DNA from: Euclidia mi
Lineage: Eukaryota > Arthropoda > Insecta > Lepidoptera > Erebidae
Assembly (NCBI GenBank): GCA_944739405.2
Contig: OX123186.2
Span: forward strand, 34,519,551 to 34,583,550
Length of the DNA: 64,000 nt
Reading direction: 5' to 3'
In this document: piece after piece, positions 12,099 through 23,700 of the stretch
Position numbering within the stretch: the first letter of the stretch is position 1
Layout of the letters: each line of letters begins with the position of its first letter
Notes under the pieces: model-generated
Databases searched by the model: none
What the model was told of the DNA's origin: nothing
Seen by the model: the letters and a program-made list of their open reading frames with translations, nothing else
Made by a program: the position numbers and the translations under genes

Positions 12099-12536
12099 AT
12101 AATTTCTTTAATAATAATGTATGTGATAAGTGATTAGCGGTATCCAAGCTTGATTGTATTTTGTATTTACTTTTATGTTTTTTTTATGTGACTCTTGTGT
12201 ATTTTCTATTTTGTATGTAATACTTATTGTTTGCATTATTACGCATATTGCGTTACGCTAACCCAATGCTTACCTATCTATTTATTTATCAGTTTTTTTT
12301 TACTTGTTATAAAATATAGCAAACCTAATATATATGTTTAAGGCGTTTTTGTTGCAAGCTATCTTACTAAGTATATATAGTTTTTTTTTGTGTGAAATTA
12401 TATTTATTTGCGGAGGCTTATTGTTAGCAAAATTATTATTTGATATTGTAATACTTAAGTTTGTAATTAGTCTGTAAGCCTTCCTCCAACAAGATAAAAA
12501 TAAAATAAAATAAATTATGTTTTCATCATATGTATG

Positions 12537-12783
12537 GGTGCATAGGGTTCCCAGGGTGCATAGGGTTCCCACCAAGAACTTAGGGTCCCAAGCCAACCTC
12601 ACCTGCAAGTGGTGCACCTGCCGATCAACGGACGAGGCTCTGGCAAACAAAATATCCCGATAAGCGGCAATAGGCTCGCCGCCTATTACGTGGGATCAAA
12701 ACACTGGCGAAAAGTGGGCGTTGAATATGCCTCTGCCTATCCCTTCGGGGAAACAGGCGTGAGTCTATGTATTTATGTATGTT
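12537..12783 (+). mobile_element. SINE, subfamily 2
   Basis: Same head as 3239-3465, ending in CCTCTGCCTATC, the ACAGGCGTGAGTC segment and a short degenerate ATGT tail. A short GTGCATAGGGTTCCC segment is doubled at its start. It is inside the tract that is identical to 35553-36425. Confidence 0.85.
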
Positions 12784-13036
12784 TTCATCTAGTAGCTAAG
12801 CTCTAAATATCGAAACAAGATCGTAACCACAAAATGAGTAGGTACAAATTTGTTTCCTGCTCAAACAAAACATTATTTCCTTGTCAAAAGTTTTACTTGT
12901 GTATTTTATAATATGCAAATGAATATAACTACTACTACTTCTCAGAATTTAAACTATAACTATAAGAGTCTGTCTAAAGTTAGAAAAACGTGAGGAATGT
13001 GTTTAAACTTAGCAACAGGATGACCAATAAACTACC

Positions 13037-13190
13037 TATTTTAAACTTTCGCGATTAGTATACATGGCCGACTTACTTCGGCCTTGGTTGCGGCGGGACC
13101 GAAACGTCGACAAATACCGAGGTATTTATGCCTTAAATATATTTTTATCGAGTAAGACCCGCTTAATATCTTTGTATAAAGTACGTCTAA
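13037..13190 (+). mobile_element. Degenerate MITE of the 177-310 family
   Basis: Begins TTTTAAACTTTCGCGA as in the other members, carries an internal palindromic CCGAAACGTCG and ends with AAGACCCGCTTAA-type sequence. The arms are eroded. Confidence 0.65.
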
Positions 13191-14362
13191 TATGTAACAT
13201 TGTTTATATACTTAACAAGAGTGCAAATAGTATTAAAATGAATGGAAAGATACCGTGAATAACAAATAATTATTTTTATGTAATAAGAGTACATATCGTC
13301 ATATAGCCTTTCGCAGTGCAGTGCTCGACGTAGGCCTCTTCTAATTTGCATCACAATAGCATTGTAAGTCAGCAGGAGGATTAGGCAAGTACATTTTAGT
13401 TGAAGTTTATAGGCTATGTCGGTGACCTATAAATTTCCAACAAAGAGTTGTCCACACACTCGCATGAAAAAGAAGAAAGATAATTTTAAATGACATATAC
13501 GTGTAGTCTAACCAAACGTAAGGCTTACTGTCAGGCTTCCTTTTCGAATATTTTTTTAATCATTAAGTAGCAAAATCTTTTGCATTTGTTGGTTGTTTGG
13601 ATTCATGATATAGGATGATCGCTTGCGGTTTTGCTATTTGCACATAGCCTACTAGACCAGCTCATGATAATATTATGGCGTAAATAAATCCACATGAATT
13701 GCCATCAAAGGATACGAATGGAAAAATTTAAAAATGGATCTTTTGACGTACGTCTTGTTTCTGAATATCATATAATACTTTTAGGTAAATCCAAGCATTT
13801 GAGGTAAGAACGCCCGGTCCCGGAGAACACTGCAATGACACACAATAATCAATTCTATCTGCTAACTTATAAGAGTTGATTTCGTTTGCACGCGGTTTCG
13901 AGGAAATCACAACCAGTTCATAGTCTAAAAACTCTCGGCGTTCGCAAACAATAGCTGAAGGAAATCGACAAAGCGCAAGATAAAGATGATTTATAATTTT
14001 AATAATAGGGTCGAATGTATTTCTGTGGCATTTGGCTGGAGTATTTCGTCTTGTAGATAGACATAATTGAAAGGTAATATGGTTTCTATATCATAAAATG
14101 GATTCAGTTAAAAGGAATGTAATATTTATGTATATGTAATATTTATCTTTATTTTTATTTTTGTACATTCAAGGCGATAGGAAAGACAAAAAGTAGTCTA
14201 CGCATTATTTTGTGACAGGACAGGACTAGGACTCTGCAGTGGTTTCTATTACGAAGGCCGAATGTTCAGGCGTCACACATACTCTATCAACTAAGCAACT
14301 CAACTCGGAGTGGCAGAGAGAATTAAGTACGGCCTTCCAACGCGATATACAAAATGTATATA
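13191..14362. other. Non-coding end of duplication copy 1
   Basis: Collinear with 36455-37787 at roughly 5-6 % divergence by eye. Near 13295-13345 a short AGCCTTTCGCAGT segment resembles an RTE tail. No gene seen. Confidence 0.5.
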
Positions 14363-15930
14363 TTACATACGACAAAAATGCAAAGCTTGATCAACCAAAA
14401 TTAGTTTAGTATCTATTTTGTTCCGTGAAAGAGTAAAAGACGTAAAGCAGCTTTTGTACTTTAAGGATAAAATATTTTAACCGAGTTACCTTATAATCTA
14501 CGTATTTTTGCGGTCTGCATGTTGCAGTAACTAAACACACTAATCAGATGGGTTTTTATTTTCAGTTTATACACTTTGTTCTACCACAGTTTTAGTATTT
14601 ATATGTCGATGTCGGTTAATTCCAAATGCAGTCAATTCTACATTATTATAAACTGTGTTTTGGTAGTTCCCATAGATTATAATAAAAACTTCAGAAACTA
14701 GGTCTCGGGGATTCCCTTACGTAATAGTTCATATTATTATTATTGTTGTCTTGTACGACCCTGAATTATTTAATTACGTAGGTGTATATAGGTATGGGTG
14801 TATGGTATTGTGTAGTGGTGACGTCAACGGTCTCAACAATAATTGCATGCATTGTAAATACATCTTACAAATATATATAACACATTATTTTAACGCAATA
14901 CTTCAATATGTATATGAATACGTACAAAACGAGGCAAATCTCTGGTTCTAAGTCGTAAGTCTTGGATGCAACTGGGACTAGGATACCGCTAGGACGATGA
15001 CGATATACGATTACTGATTACTGTATTCCATATTTTCAAATATATAATCTACTTTAATATCGTGCCACTGGTTAGTTCGTTTGTTAGTTGGAATGACTAA
15101 TCTCAAGAATTAAGAAAACGAAAAAGTAAAAAGGAATTTTTATATCGGTCGACACCAATATACCTTTTGCTTTTGATAAATAACATTTATACATTTTTTA
15201 GTATAATAGCATCAGTCAAAATCGCTGAGACACTAAAAACAGAGATAATGTTAAGCGTCGACATATATATACGATTTACTTTTGTGTAAAAAGTACGGAG
15301 TATATTTTGTTCTTCTGCTCTAGGGGTAGTTCTTGGTTGTATCCCGAGAGACTTTACAAACATTCAAGCAACAGCAGAATACCTAAACTAGAAATAATCA
15401 TCTGTGAATCACACAAAAATCACAAAAGGTCCAACCCCACGCCATACATGCGCCTATCAAACAAGGCACTGATAGAAGATGACAGTGTTCTGTGCTCGTA
15501 CCATGTGATCGTATATAGCGTGATGAAGGATAGACCAGCAATAAATTCAATTACATGAAAAAGTATATTTGTTTGTCACGTTTTCACAGCTTAGTCGCCT
15601 AATCGAGATGGATATGCTATGCACTTAAAAAATTCGCCACTAAACAGTCTAAGGAAATCGCTGGTGGGATGATAGATGAAAGCAAACAGCTGGCTTCAAT
15701 GTGCATAGCGCGCATATTAAAATCTTTTAATTAACTGTATTTATTGTGTATTTTATTTTAAACCAGACGTACAAGGAACCTATCACTCAAGAGAAAAATA
15801 ATGAGTGGAGTTAGAACAAAAAGGTAGCAGCAGCACGCTAAAAATCCGGTCAAGCGCGAGTCCGGAGTTGGACGCGAAGTATAGGACATTCAACAAATTG
15901 TAACACAAAACAATGTATTTGTATTGAAAC
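14363..15930. other. Spacer beyond the duplication, no recognised gene
   Basis: AT-rich. An open frame at 15307-15558 (83 residues) has no recognisable domain and no codon or splice support. Near 15845 a short piece resembles the GTCAAGTGCGAGTC terminal repeat of 48879-49789. Confidence 0.4.
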
Positions 15931-15975
15931 ATGGCCCAGTGCTTTCATCGTATTAGCGTGATGAAAACACTGGGC
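15931..15975. repeat. Short perfect hairpin
   Basis: GGCCCAGTG ... CACTGGGCC arms enclose complementary TTTCATC and GATGAAA around the loop GTATTAGCGT. Too short to classify; may be the centre of a fold-back MITE. Confidence 0.6.
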
Positions 15976-16236
15976 CTAATATATACCGTGTGTTATAAAA
16001 ACATGTTTTCCCCTAATAGTATGTACTTAGCCCATATATAATGAATAAAATTTAGAAAATATACGCAGCACTACAACCTGACGCATCCGTCATGTTGCGA
16101 TGCTGCATAAGGTCGATGTATTCTATTTGTAACCTACAATGTACGAGCTGAAATCTCGCACACGTCACGTTGTAGTACAGTGAAATGTAGATTTTGACGA
16201 AAATTATTAAAAATAAAATATCTTGTTTCCTATAGT

Positions 16237-16640
16237 ACATACATACATACATATCGTCACGCCTTTTATCCCCGAAGGGGTAGGCAGAGGTGTATTTCTA
16301 CACCCTCTTTTCGCCAGATATACTTTAGTCCCACGTAATAAGGGGCGAGCCTATTGCCGTACCGGGCACATTTCCAGACTCCGTGCTGCTACTGAGAATT
16401 TCGTGACAGAAAAACCCAATAACACTGCCCGACCCAGGAATCGAACCCGGGACCTCCCGATCCCACGCGCACACTTATGCCGCGAGACCAACGAGGCAGT
16501 CGCATAGGGTTTAATGTCGAGTTTTCCGTCTCTACGCAAAGATGGTATTTGCATCGTGTTATCCCTTAGTCGCCTCTTACGACACCCACGGGAAGATAGG
16601 GGGTGATGACACTTGTATTCTATGCCGTCAACCACACGGC
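16237..16640 (-). mobile_element. Two-module tRNA-type SINE, full-length
   Basis: About 404 bp flanked by an 11-bp direct repeat, GTTTCCTATAG, so both ends are real insertion junctions. Minus-strand order: 5' module (CCGTGTGGTTGACGG ... GGGTGTCGTAAGAGG), tRNA-like module with B box GGTTCGATTCC, CCTCTGCCTACC tail, ATGT repeats. The target duplication proves that the two modules moved together. Open frames here, up to 94 residues on both strands, are by-products of the element. Confidence 0.9.
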
Positions 16641-16841
16641 AGTTTCCTATAGTTTGTAAAATAAATGCTCTAGGAAGCTTCTATATGCTGAGTTGAGTAC
16701 ATACTTTATAGGAAATTACTGACTTATAATACACGGTATATACTATCATTATTTTCAATGTTTTGATAGAGTTTGGAACCGTGGGCTTATTTTCTAACTG
16801 CCAGCTTTTCCTTGCCGACTCTATTGTGTGTACTTGCGTTA

Positions 16842-17010
16842 CTAGCTGAGCCCATGGTTACATCCACTTCATTTAGGGCCACTGCTCCGCACCTGGGGCT
16901 CGTAGCCTGATGTTAAATAGCCTTCCTAGATAAATGAGCTATTTAGCTCCAAAAATATTATTCAAATCGGACTACTGGTCCGATTTTTGAAATTTGCGCG
17001 TTCAAGCAAG
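16842..17010 (-). mobile_element. Helitron fragment, Lep1-like
   Basis: On the minus strand it reads through GGCTATTTAACATCAGGC and the CATGGGCTCAGCTAGT 3' end, related to the Helitrons at 18485 and 21100. Its 5' end has been lost next to the mariner insertion. Confidence 0.6.
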
Positions 17011-17020
17011 ATTTATAATA

Positions 17021-18313
17021 CGAGGGTCAAACTGAAAGTTCTTAGAACTGGCCACTTATAAACAATATAATAAAAAAAATATTCTAAAATTTGAAAATAG
17101 AACTCTTTGCCAATATTACTGAGTATATATTTCATTCATTTGTCATTTGTTTTACGATTTGGCGGCAAATTGAAAATTGTCTGTGTCACGTCAACATGAA
17201 TTTAACACGAGAAAATTTTCGTGCAATGATTTTTTATGACTTTCGATGTCATTTAAGTCAACAAGAAAGTTATGATAGACTACGATTGGCCTTTCACGAT
17301 GAAGCCCCATCTCGTGCGACTGTTTACAACTGGTTTAATGAGTTTAAACGTGGTCGCACTAATCTCACTGATGATGTACGTGAGGGACGGCCTTCTACGG
17401 CGACGACTGAAAATAACATCTGTGTTGTGCGGCGTATGATAGAGACTGACAAAAGAGTGACCTATCAGCAGATTCGGACAAGCTTAGGCATCGGTATGAG
17501 TCAAGTGCACAAAATCCTCCACGAACATTTAGCGGTCAGGAAGCTTTGCGCCCGGTAGATACCTCATAATTTGACTAAGGCTCAAAAACTCCATCGTGTG
17601 GATTGGTGCCGTAAAATGATTGAAAGATTTAACGGAGGTGACTCAAATGCTGTGTTCGACATACTAACAGGTGACGAAAGCTGGATTTACTGTTATGATC
17701 CTGAAACCAAAAGACAATCTGCTCAGTGGGTGTTTCCTTTCGAGGAGTTGCCAACTAAAGTGAAGAGAGATCGAAGTGCGGGAAAAAAAATGGTGGCCTC
17801 GTTCTTTGGAAGGATAGGTCATTTCGCAACAATTGTGTTAGAGGATCAAAAAACAGTTTCTGCAGAATGGTACACTACCAATTGTTTGCCACTTGTCTTG
17901 GAAAAAGTTCGAGAGAAACGACCTCGCAGTAGGATCCTCCTTCACCACGACAACGCCTCGTCGCACACCGCCAAGCGAACGATCGACTATTTGGCGACAT
18001 CAAACGTTGAATTACTGGGTCACCCGCCGAATAGCCCCGACCTCGCGCCTTGTGATTTTTATTTATTTCCAAAAAATAAAGAAAAACTTAAAGGAAAGCG
18101 GTTTATGAATGCTGAAGAAGCGGTGGCTGCGTATCGCGATGCCATTGAAGAGACCCCTAAGGACGAGTGGGCAAAGTGCTTTTCCCAGTGGTTCCATCGC
18201 ATGCAGCGGTGTATTGACGTCAATGGACAATATTTTGAAAAGATATAATAAAACTAATAACTGGCTAATGTAATCAGTTTTTGATTTTCTAAGAACTTTC
18301 AGTTTGACCCTCG
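17021..18313 (+). mobile_element. Full-length mariner element (D34D type)
   Basis: 1293 bp with perfect 27-bp terminal inverted repeats that begin CGAGGGTCAAACTGAAAG and a TA duplication (17019-17020, 18314-18315). It carries one transposase gene (17196-18248). Size, TA target and gene are typical of mariner. A 3'-end fragment of a sister copy sits at 37788-38109. Confidence 0.97.
17196..18248 (+). pseudogene. Mariner transposase with a single nonsense codon
   Basis: Cut-and-paste transposase, about 350 codons, the normal length. An N-terminal helix-turn-helix region (residues about 1-115, with the YNWFNEF and VHKIL segments) is followed by the DDD catalytic domain: GDESWI, HHDNASSHTA and LAPCDFYLFP. 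Exactly 34 residues separate the second and third aspartates, the mariner D34D signature. The YSPDLAP motif reads NSPDLAP. The frame is closed once, by TAG at 17556-17558, where the family normally has tryptophan (one G-to-A change); no frameshift is seen. It is otherwise intact, so inactivation looks recent. Confidence 0.95.
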
Positions 18314-18484
18314 TATTAACACAGATAAAGAACCAAGTTCGTTTAGTTAGGAAAGAGTCGGTCCATGCCTAGCGAAATTGGCCCTTGCAGATCTTAGACC
18401 AGGAAACACATTAAGCTATTATTATTGTAAAGGTAAGGTAAAAAAACAAAAATATTTTTTGTACTTGTTTAATTTTGTAGGATA

Positions 18485-20340
18485 TCTATACTAATATAAT
18501 AAAGCGGAAGAGTTTGTTTGTTTGTTTGTTTGTTTGTTTGTTTGTTTGAACGCGCTAATCTCAGGAACTACCGGTCGGATTTGAAAAATTCTTTTTGTAT
18601 ACGATAGCCCAGTTACTTCGGCAGGCTATAGGCTATATAACATAACGCTTCGACCCTGTGGGGCCGGGCAAAAGGCTAAAAAGTCTAAAAGATAATGTTG
18701 GCTAATCTCAGGAACTAGCAGTCGGATTTTAAAAATTGTTATTGCCTATGATAGCCCAATTATTCCGAAAGGCTATAGGCTATATAAAATTACGCCACAA
18801 TTTTTAGAGGCCAGACAAAAATAATAAAATGGTCAAACGAGAAGGGGGTGGGTTGGGTCAAAGGCAAAAAAAGGCTAAACGATACAATCTATATGGGTAT
18901 CGTTTTCAAGATTTTCGGGACGCTGATTAATAATATGAAATTTATTTAGTGATCCAAAATGGCTGGCGGGAAATCAAAGATGGCGGATGATAAAATTTTA
19001 AAAATCAATATGTTTCGATATTTTAAGGGGTGGGGAATCGAAATACAACATCTATTTCTTGATCAAAGATGGCGGATGGGAAATCAAAGATGGCGGATGG
19101 AAAAATTTAAAAAAATCATCGTCTGCGATGTTAAAAGGGATGGGGAATCCAAATACAATATCCGTTTCGTGATTCAAGATGGTGGATGGGAAATCAAAGA
19201 TGGCGGATGGGAAAATTTAAAAAATCAATATGGGTATCGTCTCTGATGACTTAAGGGATGCAGAATCCAAATACAACATCTATTTCGTGATCAAAGATGG
19301 CGGATAGGAAATCAAAGATGGCGGACGGGATTTTTTTTTAAGTCGATATGGGTATCGTCTTCGATATTTTAAGGAGTGGGGAATTCAAAAACACCATCTA
19401 TTTCGTGCTCAAAGATGGCGGATGGGAAATCAAAGATGGCGGATGGAAAAATTTAAAAACATCATCGTCTGCGATGTTAAAAGGGATGGGGAATCCAAAT
19501 ACAACATCCGTTTCGTGATTCAAGATGGTGGATGGGAAATCAAATATGGCGGGTGGGAAAATTTAAAAAATCAATATGGGTATCGTCTCTGATGATTTAA
19601 GGGATGGAGAATCCAAATACAACATCTATTTCATGATCAAAGATGGCGGATAGGAAATCAAAGATGGCGGACGGGATTTTTTTTAAAGTCGATATTGGTA
19701 TCGTCTCCGATATTTTAAGGAGAGGGGAATTCAAAAACACCATCTATTTCGTGATCAAAGATGGCGGATGGGACTTTTTTTTTAAATCATAATGGGTATC
19801 GTCTCCGATGTTTAAAGGGATGAGGAATCCAAATACAACATCCGTTTCGTGATTCAAGATGGTGGATAGGAAATCAAAGATGGCGGATGGCAAAAATTTT
19901 AAAAATCGATATGGTTATCGTCTCTGATGATTTAATGGATGGAGAATCCACATACAACATCTATTTCGTGATCAAAGATGGCGGATAGGAAATCAAAGAT
20001 GGCGGACGGGATTTTTTTTTAAGTCGATATGGGTATCGTCTCTGATATTTTAAGGAGTGGGGAATTTAAAAACACCATCTATTTCGTGATCAAAGATGGC
20101 GTATGGGATTTTTTTTAAAAATTATTATGGGTATCGTCTCCCATGTTTAATGGGATGGGGAATCCAAATACAACATCTATTTCGTGATTCAAGATGGCGG
20201 ATGGGAAGTTATTAATATTATCACTTTGACTCACTTTTAATTATTAATATTATTGCCTCTATCACTCATTTACTACATCCTCACTTACAATAAGATAGTT
20301 ATTTTTCTAACCTAGAAATAATTTATATGGCAAAACAACT
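18485..20340 (+). mobile_element. Helitron, Lep1-like, carrying a long minisatellite
   Basis: The 5' end TCTATACTAATATAATAAAG is the typical start of lepidopteran non-autonomous Helitrons. It is followed by a (GTTT)n run and the GAACGCGCTAATCTCAGG core, which is partly repeated at 18700. The element then runs into the tandem array at 18938-20208. No CTAG end is seen before the next Helitron begins at 20353, so the right boundary is uncertain. Confidence 0.75.
18938..20208 (+). repeat. Minisatellite, about 12 units of 100-120 bp, ATGGCGG-rich
   Basis: Units start around TTTCGTGATCAAAGATGG and contain AAGATGGCGGATGGGAAATC and AATATGGGTATCGTCTC. A variant with GATTCAAGATGGTGG recurs near 19165, 19512, 19847 and 20181, so every third unit matches best and the array has a higher-order period of about 335-347 bp. 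Open frames across it (for example 18959-19246) are a by-product. Confidence 0.9.
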
Positions 20341-20352
20341 TTTTCTGCGTCA

Positions 20353-20548
20353 TCTATACGTATAGATATACGTATATATAAAAATCAATGTTCGTTTGTT
20401 TGTTTCCCTTATAAACTCTAAAATTTTTGATTAAGCACTGGTAGCCTTGGTAACTTTGTTCAGAATTTCATGGAAAAGTGGTTTGAGAAAAATAGGAATA
20501 AGAAAAAAGTCTTTTAAAAAGCGATACGGAGTTCGCCGGGACAGCTAG
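20353..20548 (+). mobile_element. Short non-autonomous Helitron
   Basis: Starts TCTATACGTATAGATATACG, has a GTTTGTTTGTTTCCC segment and ends GCCGGGACAGCTAG followed by T. No coding capacity. Confidence 0.8.
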
Positions 20549-20673
20549 TTAATTTCTAAATGTCTGCCCCTTTTTATGTTAATTTTAAACATAATTTTGG
20601 TAAAAACATCTCATATCTACTATTAAACGTTCTGAATAATTAACACATTTTAAATATAATTTAAATGGTAATG

Positions 20674-20679
20674 TTTATT
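20674..20679 (-). terminator. AATAAA polyadenylation signal of TIL gene B
   Basis: AATAAA on the minus strand, about 60 bases after the gene B stop codon (20741-20739). Position and spacing fit a short 3' UTR in exon 3. Confidence 0.6.
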
Positions 20680-20738
20680 TTACTCTTTTAATTAAAAAAC
20701 AATCATCTTGACATTCAGCGAGGTCAGTCCACATAGAT

Positions 20739-23700
20739 TTAATCTGAAAATAAACAAAATAAATATTACTGACAAATCAACTATACCGGTCGGTCATATT
20801 ACGTCGCGATCGTGTGAGTTCTGTCTGGACAAGAAACACATAACAACCGGATCAAAAAAATAATTTCTTACAGTTCTTTAAAGATAGTTTTAAATCTCTC
20901 TGTATTTATAAAATTCTTGCGTTACTGACTGATTGACTGACAGACAACGCACAGCCAAAGATATTAAGTACTGGAAGCTAAAATTTAGCAAATATGTATG
21001 CTCCTTGGGTAGCGTAGAGGTGCATTAAGAAGGACTTTCCTAAATTTCCAACGGGTAATACTGTGGCTGTGCGTTGCCCGTAAGTCAATAACAGAAAAAT
21101 CTAATACTAATATTTAAAGCTGAAGAGTTTGTTTGGTTATTTTGTTTGGTTGAACGCGCTAATCTCAGGAGCTACCAGTCCGATTTGAAAAATTCTTTCA
21201 GTGTTAAAAAGGTCATTTATCGAGTAAGGCTATAGGCTATATAAAATTACGCTATGAGCCACGGGAGCAGAGTAGTAGCCTTAAACAACGCGGGTGTAAC
21301 CGCAGGCATTATCTAGTGTTAGATATACCGAAGATAATATTAATTATATCAACCTACCGCACTTATCTATTGGTACACACACGCCGGCGTCGTTTCTAAG
21401 CATGCCGTCTTTACAAACACAAGCTGGTACATAACAGCACGGAGCCAAACCGGGGCAAGCCGGTGGGTTTTTCAGGTGGGCACAGTTCTTATAACATACA
21501 GCCAAGGAACATTCAGAGTACTCTTCATCTGCGGGACAATCTGTGGATCAAAAATATATATTAAAATTATATTAGGAAAAGCGTAATAATACTTCTACGA
21601 ACTCGTATATATATATAATATGTAAAGCCTGTATATATTATTGTGAACAGATAATTGACAAACATATTTAAATGTTTTTAAACTCAAAGATATTCTGTAT
21701 GTGTTAAATTCTTGCGTTACTGTCTGACAAACAATGCACTGCCAAAACTACTACTAATATTTTTGCCTTGGGGACTTTTGGGGTGCACCAAGACGTGATT
21801 TACCCTAATCATGACCTAAAAAGATGTGCGGGTGTATCCGCGGGAATCCTCAGGTTTCATATAAATTATATGCAGACATAGAACAAATAGCAGTCAGGGT
21901 ACGTAACCATGAAACCTATTAGGCTAATCAATATGATTATCTGCATCTACGTGCAAGACTCTTATTATAAAGCTGGCCGTATTTTGTCTTCAATTATTTT
22001 TATTTTTATGTGAAAATAAACTCACTCTAATAAATCCAATGAAAGAGATAAATATAGCAAACCCAACCGCAACTTACTTAAATAAATTAATTTGAACAAG
22101 AAATATATAAACTGGTTTTCATTTACAGTCTCTAGCGGGAAAATCTTTAAATGTTCTGTGCATCATATCTTAATAATATAATATAAATCGAGTGATTTTT
22201 CCTTATTGTCCTGTGAATAATTATGTCTGATTACATTGTTTGTGGTATTGAATAAAAAAAATATATGCATCATGAGAGGCTGTAGTATCAGGAGAAATTT
22301 TCCACAGCTGCTTAATTTTAGTATAATACTGGTTCACTAACACGTGTAACGTATTTCCGGTACTACCGGCTTTGCGTCACAGTACCGTCCATACGCTCGG
22401 CCAATCAGAGAAGGCCATCGTCCGCGCTCGCGAAGCCTGACCAAATATGGTCATGAACGGACTCCAACGCTGATGGAGGGCCCGATATATAAAGGGGCCG
22501 ACAGAGAGGCCGGCACCGCTACTCTAACGTCGCTTCTACTATCTACCTACTATAACTAAGCGTACCTACTGACCCTACCTCGTATCTACGTGTATCCTGG
22601 TCTTAGCTACGGGTAAGCTACTACATTTACTGCGTTAGCGTACTGCCCATCTCTCTATCTGCTAGCTGAGGCCGGCTAACGCCGCCTGCCTGACTCTATT
22701 GGTTGTGGCTTTCCTAATGCTACTTTCCTTCAGGTTCCAGGTCCACCTAAAGGCTCCGGGCTACACTACCTAGTCCGCTACACTTCCTGCATCGCCTTCG
22801 GTGTCACCTCTGCCGAAGAGTCTGGCCTGCCCTGCTCATCGCACTCAGACGGCCGGCGCCTGCCAGCTGAGCCAACGGCCTGCGAGGATCTGCCGCTACG
22901 CGCAGCCCTTCGAGCAACCTGCCCTGCACACTACCGGAGGGAACAGCGTGGGAGACTGCAGCCCTTAATCTTCAGGCCAGTGTCGTGTTGTTGGTTGGTC
23001 ATACTCGTGCAAGGGAAGTGAGACAATACTCGGCAATAAACGCACCTAGAACCTCTACTGCGTTTTAATTCTAGAACCCGTTACACACGAGTTTAGTATA
23101 TTAAGCCTACAGTGCGAAATACACAAAGTAACAAAACATGTGCAAAACAACACCTAGGTAGATGTAAATTAGACAAAGGCTTTATGGACCTGTTCTACGC
23201 AGTATAGTAATAATCACAGAATTGAATTATACCAGAAGGAGCGATCGCTTGTCAAAGTGAAGCCAAACGACTCTGCTCAAAATGAGCGTACCGGGCGTTA
23301 CGTCATTCAAAACATCACATTACGCTTACAAACTTTTAATTTTATTAAGTCATCGTGTACATTTTATAAATGTAAAATTCTGCCAAATATAACCATATTA
23401 AAAAAGATTCGATCTCATTTTATGTGTAAATAGCATATTCAATAATTGATTAATAAAATATTTCATAATTGTTGTCAAAAATATCATAACATTGCTTCGC
23501 CATTTTGTGAGTGTTGTCAGTGTGTCCTCGAACGATTACCCCATAATGACAATGGATCATAAAAAAGTTACCTATTTTATTTCATATATTATTTTCGTCA
23601 TTATATTGTGGGATTTGGGTAATTTAATTTAATTGTATTAGTAGTAACGTAATTTATATCTATCCCAAATACCTTCATATGTACCTAACATATGTATATA

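Larger units (their letters stand above)
7111..14362. repeat. Segmental duplication, copy 1
   Basis: Collinear with 29711-37787 through non-coding DNA, a LINE RT fragment, a SINE and a MITE. Divergence over most of the length is a few percent, with indels. Copy-specific insertions are SINEs at 7313-7706 and 8094-8345 here, and a Helitron (30370-30575), a TTAA element (34289-35386) and a TA MITE (37575-37713) in the other copy. No TIL gene remains at this copy's left end. Confidence 0.9.

Noticed and set aside
12300..12650. 116-residue minus-strand frame identical to one at 35580-35930
   Set aside because: Identity is due to the converted or duplicated DNA tract, which also covers non-coding sequence and part of a SINE; the composition is AT-driven.
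16223..16635. Open frames of 94 residues on both strands (and 7497-7703)
   Set aside because: They lie wholly in the SINE and recur wherever the same SINE occurs; no domain and no codon signal.
18938..20208. Regular repeats resembling a CRISPR array
   Set aside because: Units are about 100-120 bp with no short conserved repeat alternating with unique spacers; the whole unit is conserved, and the DNA is insect.
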